64,000 nt of DNA from Zoroaster sp. YZ-2022. Its lineage: Eukaryota > Echinodermata > Asteroidea > Forcipulatida > Zoroasteridae. The stretch lies in assembly GCA_029582265.1 (NCBI GenBank), contig CM055823.1, forward strand, positions 16,551,019 through 16,615,018, written 5' to 3'. How positions within the stretch are numbered: position 1 is the stretch's first letter; each line of letters opens with the position of its first letter. The notes beneath the pieces are model-generated. The model had not been told where the DNA came from, searched no databases, and saw only the letters and a list, made by a program, of their open reading frames with translations. This document shows, piece by piece, positions 58,620 through 64,000 of the stretch. Position numbers and translations under genes: made by a program.

Positions 58620-60360
58620 TAACAGGAAGATATATATTTATACAGGAATTATGTAAAAGCTACATTCAGTTTTCAAATGATACACACACATGTACTTGAA
58701 ACTGCATTGGTACAAATCAGGTTTGTACCAATGCAGTACATGTACTGTATATGGTGAAAACTGTGTTGCATATTCAAGTTAACTCTGGTTACCGTGGTGA
58801 ACAGGCAAAAACATGCTCGTCTAGCTCCAAATACATTGTAGACAGTGAAAATAATGCCTTTAAAAATACGTTATGTCCCAGTAAGTAGCTTGATCTATAA
58901 TCGCTTATTCAATTCATGGAAATGATGAAGGCACCCTGTTAAAAACAGAACCATATTCAATCTACACACTGAACATTTTTCTAATAAAAAAGGAGTACCT
59001 ATATATAATACTATTAATAACCCTCGTCCAAATTTAGTTACTGTAGAGAAATTATTTATTTTGGGAAGTGCATTCATCTTAGATAAATAATGCTGTCCAG
59101 GAACCTTTTTTTAAACATAACAAAAATTCACATGGTAGATTTATGATATATTTCTTAAAACATTGAGGCTTGAAATGGACATTTGTTTACACACTTCCCT
59201 GTAAAGATGTGTTTTTCCTTATGTTTAGTTCCAAAAAGTATCATTTGACATTTATTCACAATATATTTATGAAATCACTTCTGTGTGCCTCACATCTTTA
59301 AAGAGAAGTTTGTAGACAAATGGCCATTTCAGTCATCTATTTTGAAATATATCATAAATGTACTCAGTGAATGTTATTTGGTATACATGTACATGTAGAT
59401 GATCATGTTTCTTGAGGATGATACATTTGATAATCCAGTAATTACCACTGTTACACTTGCTTTAAAAGTGTGTAGACTGTTTTGGAATATTCCCTGCACT
59501 TTATATTACCTTTGTGAATTAACGTATAGACCTTACTGCCATAAAAATGTCACAAGTTAATGAACAAAAGGAAAAAATGTAACAAAAAACAATAAAAAGT
59601 TCATAAATGTGAACATCAACATTTCAATAGTTTATTTAATACTCGGCCATTTATTTATTTTATTTATACATATTTGTTTTATTTTTTAAGTTGAGTAACA
59701 ATCCCCGACGAGATAGTGCTTGTTACTAAAAAAGGGTACAAGATTTGGATTTTAAGACAATCTCCCTGTAATTTCTTAAATACTCATAATAGTTGTCATA
59801 CTTTTTTTGGATATGCACATCCTGAAAAGGCAAGCAAGGACTTCATAAAGTTTGAAAACCAAATCCAACATTGTCTATAATTTCAGAAAATGTCAACAAA
59901 TCCGTAAAATGCTTCAAAAACCCTTAATACATTGCTTATGGTGGGTGTGGTTGAACTTGAAGTATAGTGGTTGGCGAGGGGTTATGATGGGGTATAGCTC
60001 TGGTAACATATAGCCCAAAGTTAGTCACGTCATTGGGCTGTGCTATTTTCCATAGCTGTACAAGCCAACAGCATTAAGATGGACGGTCCCTTTAAAGTAC
60101 ACAGCATAATCCAAAACCAAATTTATAAAAAAAAATCATATTTTATGACAGGAGTATACTCACGAATTTGACAAAAAATATTCACTGAAAATTTGAAATG
60201 TTGTGGGCAATTTTTGATTCATTTTTAGAAAATACTGGTTATGAATGTTCAGTGAGTATTCTGACTATTTGATTATATACAATCGCTCGTAACTCTACAT
60301 GATAATGTTGAGTTATGATTATCACAACTGATGGGAGTGATGCACTTCAGGGCAGTCATT
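58620..60360. other. Non-coding stretch, B3-specific
   Basis: The segment 58485-60655 has no counterpart in B1. A local inverted pair (accaatgcagtacatgtact with actgcattggtaca) lies near 58700-58750. No gene is recognised. Confidence 0.5.
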
Positions 60361-60600
60361 TACAATTTGGATAATTTGGAACAGCATTACAATGGAACAA
60401 CCTTCCTGCTGATTGTTTTCCACCAACTTACGATCTAATTAAGTTTAAGAAAAATATCAACAAATGTAATCTTGCTTAAATGGTGGATGTTATCGCAAAT
60501 GTAACCCCTTACACTCTAGTGGCTTTTTGGCCTTGTTTGGGGTGACTGACAGTAATAAAAAAATAAAAATAAATAAAAAAAATTAAAATTAAAAAAATAA
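60360..60600 (+). mobile_element. LINE 3' end fragment
   Basis: Reads WNNLPADCFPPTYDLIKFKK in pieces, the usual last coding segment of CR1/L2-like LINEs, and ends in an A-rich aataaaaaaataaaaataaat tail. Confidence 0.45.
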
Positions 60601-60945
60601 AATGTTGAATCATCATGATCAGATTCAATGATCAAACAAAACTAAATTGTTGTGTTACAGTCAAGGTAGATTTGGCAGAAAACCTAGCTTATACTTGGTT
60701 CTAAATACCGGTACTACTACTAGTAATAGCGGTTGCACAGAGTGATCAAAGCGTTTATCTTCAGTGTAACGTTAATCTTAAAATTATTCATTACTCACAT
60801 CACAAATGAATGGGTCACACACGTCTGTATTCCAGATCCAAACTAAAGTACATGTATGAAATCTTGATCATGTTGTTGATAAAGCGCCCTCTTTCGTCAG
60901 CTTTTAAGGACTGCATGCAATGTATCCACGCAGTACATAACTTAA

Positions 60946-61085
60946 AGGGACAGTATCGTCACGATCAACAGGGCATGGAATCAGAGTACTTGTTTTAGAT
61001 TAACTTTAAAATAACACCCAAAATGATAAGGTTATGACCATTGCTGCTGAATAAATGAACCAGTAATGTTCAGTGTGTTCACCTT
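60946..61085. repeat. Truncated TTAA-family MITE
   Basis: TTAA (60942-60945) then agggacagtatcgtcacgat, matching the left part of 12398-13882. The right end is missing. It contains the empty target (gtaatgttc) of the Mutator-like element. Confidence 0.55.
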
Positions 61086-61779
61086 AAACATTGACCACGG
61101 CACGTTTCCTATCGTGTACCATAGTTGCAGAATATATTCAGCCTTTTTTCACGTTGTTTCTCATCCTATTGTCCACATGTCCATCATCTGTGTATTCATT
61201 AATCACAATTATTTTTATTAGTCACTTTTATGTAATATTATTTATTTTCATATTTTTATTTATTTTCAAAATAATCATTTTGGGCTTATTCTTATTTTAA
61301 CCCTTAATTAGTTTAATCTTTCTAAACAATTTGAAAGGTTTTAACATGTTTATTGTACGTTATTAGCTAGTGGTTTTGTCTAGAAATTTTTTCTTCCGTA
61401 TAAAATAATGCAGCCTGCAGTATTTTATTTTATAACACCTCAAACCTCATACATAGATTCTGCCTTATAATTGGTTGAGAGCGTGTCACATGACGTTCGG
61501 TAATTTTTACTATAATGCCGGCCAAGCAAACAAGGAAAGACTAGCTCATGGCAACCAATGAACTAGCCCATGGCAACCGGTAAAATTGGTCTAAACGTGT
61601 CAATGCTGTTGTTACAACATGAATTAATATGTTTTACATAATTGTTACAGAATTTCAATTAATTTCGAGTGTTGTCAAGTTAATGAAAGTCATGTATTGG
61701 TTTGATTTATTGTAGCAGGTCTCTTAATAAATTGTGCAGAATCTATGTTATAAAACAAATGTTGACTGTTTTCACTCGT
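61086..61779. other. Non-coding stretch
   Basis: AT-rich, with T-rich runs near 61200-61300 and a repeated ctcatggcaacc / cccatggcaacc pair near 61545-61580. No gene is recognised. Confidence 0.5.
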
Positions 61780-62010
61780 GGTACAGTAAAACTTAGTCCG
61801 AATGCTTCTTCCATTTACAGTCTCCTATGTAATTTGTCACAGCAACAAATTACATAATTCTAAAAATAGGACACTGTGAATGGAGGAGGAAGAAGCATTC
61901 GGACTAAGTAAAACTAGTCTCATCCCTGGAGCGTTCTATTTTCCCTTGGCTTCACCTCAGGAAAATAGAACGCTCCAGGGATCACCTTGGGAGGCTAGAT
62001 TTACTGTACC
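61780..62010. mobile_element. 231-bp multi-hairpin foldback element
   Basis: Outer ends ggtacagtaaa / tttactgtacc are flanked by the 6-bp duplication actcgt (61774-61779 and 62011-62016). Inside are two separate perfect 21-bp inverted pairs: 61792-61812 with 61888-61908, and 61924-61944 with 61960-61980. The first encloses a 9-bp pair (61829-61837 with 61845-61853). This resembles foldback-type elements. Superfamily not assigned. Confidence 0.7.
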
Positions 62011-62016
62011 ACTCGT

Positions 62017-62809
62017 AGCAGTCAATATTTGTATAGGCCTACTAGTATTACTACAGTTATTTCACCTTTGAAACTGTCAGTCGTAAGGTTTTATGTGGAA
62101 ATACATCTACACTGTTCAATTGCATAAGTATTATGTTCTACAGAGTTTTTCCACTTGTCATATAACTGTCATACGTATGGATTCAGTGAGTGTATATATA
62201 TACACTAGTTAGCAAAATTGTATGTCTAAAAGTAAGAGAGTTAATTTCTTATTTTGTTTTACATTCTGGGATTTAAAAGATTAACGTTAATCCCTAGTTT
62301 TGTCCTTACTTTGTTAGTCATTTTGGCTTAATAAAATTTTGTCTTACGTTTTTAGTAATTTTAGTAATTTTAGTTTCAACTTTTTGTCAACCTTTTCCCT
62401 TACATCTTAATTAATATCCTTCGTTTACCCTTCATATGCTATGGTGCATGGCTTCCACGTGTCTCATTTATCCAAGTATTTTTGTTGTCACCGTCCACCA
62501 TTTTGCCCTTTTATCCTTCTGTCTCCGTGTTTCACAGTTCTTGCTTTTCACCATCGTCACGCGTCGCGTGATTACATTTCTGGATGTCCTTTTTAGTTGT
62601 AGTAAAATGTCCTTTTTCTATCGGCCACATTCAACTGGTTTTTAATCACTTGTCTTCACAGTTTTTTGTCCATCTTCAACCAATGTGTATATAGAGAGAT
62701 TTTCTGAATATAATACAATTTTCATTTTTGAGACCTTTTTCTGACTACATACTTTTTTTTGATACACCCTGTGTTGTCACACGAAGGGTAAGTTATTAGA
62801 CTCCATGAA
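62017..62809. other. Non-coding stretch
   Basis: T-rich sequence with no recognisable gene. Sequence resembling the LINE begins at about 62810. Confidence 0.5.
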
Positions 62810-64000
62810 CAGGTCGAGGCGAAAGAAGTGAAATAATTGGAGACCTAGGCCTATCAGTCTTCTCAATATTGACTATAAAATCACATCCAAAGTTCTAACC
62901 AAACGTTTGGGCAAATTGATGCGGTCTGTCACAGATGAAAATCAAACATGTGGTGTGCAGGGCAGGAACATTCAAGAAAAGTTAATGGTTTTAAGAGACG
63001 TTATTGATTACGTGAACATTTACAATATAAGGAAGCGGCGATTATAAGCAATGATCAAGAAAAAGCTTTTGATCGTATAGAATGGCGCTATATGTATGCT
63101 ATGAGAATAAAATGGGCGTTCTGTCTGGTTTAGGACAATGGATAAAAGTGTTACAGCAATCCCATGGTTACTGTTGATGTTAATAATTCCCTAAGCCTTT
63201 TCAAGCGATAAGAGTGATAAGACAAGGACGTCCATTATTATCTTTTATATTTGATATGTATAGAAGGCCTAGGCAATCTTATAAGACGTAACTAAGAATA
63301 TCAAGGGGTTGAACTCCCAAATCAGAAGGTGAAATTTAAAAGTATTCAAAACGCTGACGATACTAACATTTTTGTTACCGACAATAAAGAGTTCACTCCG
63401 TTAACAACAGTTTGTATACGTACAGCGAAATATCCAGTTCAAACATCAACAATCAGAAAACCCATGGCTTATGGTTGGGAGCTTGGAAAAACAGAAAAAT
63501 GGGAAATTAAACATTAAAATTCCTGGCCTACATTTTGGAAATGAGATCAAGCCGGAAGACAATTGGGCAGAGAAAATAAACGAAATGAAGAATATTTGGA
63601 ATAGATGGAAAGAAAGATTTTTGACTTATTAAAGGAAAAACGGAGGCAGTTTAGCTTGTTATGGTTCAGTTCTTTCTTGTCCAAATGACATAACTAAAGA
63701 AATAGATAAAGTTATCATGCAAATTTATTGGTTATCGAAACCAGACAAAATCAAAAGAGACACTATAAGGGGCTCTCTAGAATTAGGTGGAACATCACAG
63801 ATGCGTTAAAATTAAACTGTCTGCAAAAATATACCAAAACTCAAGGCAAATGTAAATATTTATTTGATTTTTGGATTCCAAAAGCAAATTATCAAAATCT
63901 TGGTTGGTTTGTCTTTAACAATCTTAAACTGATGCATGGGAGAAAAAATACCAATTTTTTTTATAGAGATTTAATTAAAACGCTTAAAATGCGGATGGCA
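62810..64000 (+). mobile_element. L1/Tx1-like LINE, RT region, runs off the window
   Basis: Frames read YKITSKVLTKRLGKLM, TCGVQGRNIQEKLMVLRD, then NDQEKAFDRIEW (first RT aspartate), VIRQGRPLL and NADDTNIFV (catalytic DD, normally YADD), then INNQKTHGLWLGAW-like and HFGNEIKPEDNWAEKINEMK. Many frameshifts; inactive. It retains the RT core deleted from the relics at 18450 and 42070, so it can anchor their alignment. Confidence 0.75.

Overview
The window is animal nuclear DNA. It is AT-rich and intron- and repeat-dominated, with no long host open reading frame. It carries a tRNA-derived SINE with long (ATT)n tails, several LINE families, many cut-and-paste transposons, 72-nt leucine-rich-repeat (LRR) exons and one full-length Ty3/gypsy element. 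The repeat mix (SINE with a 'ccttgagcaagacacttta' motif, Kolobok/THAP, L1/Tx1-like and CR1/L2-like LINEs) suggests a marine invertebrate, perhaps a deuterostome such as an echinoderm. The sequence alone does not settle the species.

Layout. 1-3236: AT-rich DNA with two MITE traces. 3237-4784 (block A1) recurs at 15890-17375 (A2). 4784-12520 (B1) recurs partly at 39488-41145 (B2) and 54640-61080 (B3). 17603-41145 and 41146-about 55335 are two direct tandem copies of one unit of about 14-15 kb, once the retrotransposon in copy 1 is discounted. Each unit holds an L1/Tx1-like LINE relic with a 72-nt LRR exon lying between its endonuclease and reverse-transcriptase parts, an opposite-strand second LINE relic, and a scatter of small minus-strand exons. 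Read from high to low coordinate, those exons look like a tyrosine-recombinase (phage-integrase-like) protein family. Each copy has different broken exons, so these look like decaying gene copies.

26342-35113 is the best-defined object: an 8772-bp Ty3/gypsy retrotransposon. It has 705-bp LTRs in which I see no differences, a tRNA-Leu-type primer site, intact gag and pol joined by a canonical -1 frameshift site, and an unusual third reading frame downstream of pol with C2H2 zinc-finger residues. That third frame is broken by a frame change and a stop. The empty insertion site survives in the second tandem unit, so the target site and insertion order can be read directly.

Comparing the tandem copies also exposes insertion boundaries and target-site duplications for other elements: hAT-like (8531-10154, 38595-38954, 42250-43777), Kolobok-like with a THAP fossil (7175-7858), Mutator-like nested in a TTAA element (12531-13792 in 12398-13882), further TIR elements (37706-37977, 49939-50492), a 231-bp multi-hairpin foldback (61780-62010) and a compound LINE insertion (51969-53809). 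The right end (62810-64000) is another copy of the L1/Tx1-like LINE, running off the window.
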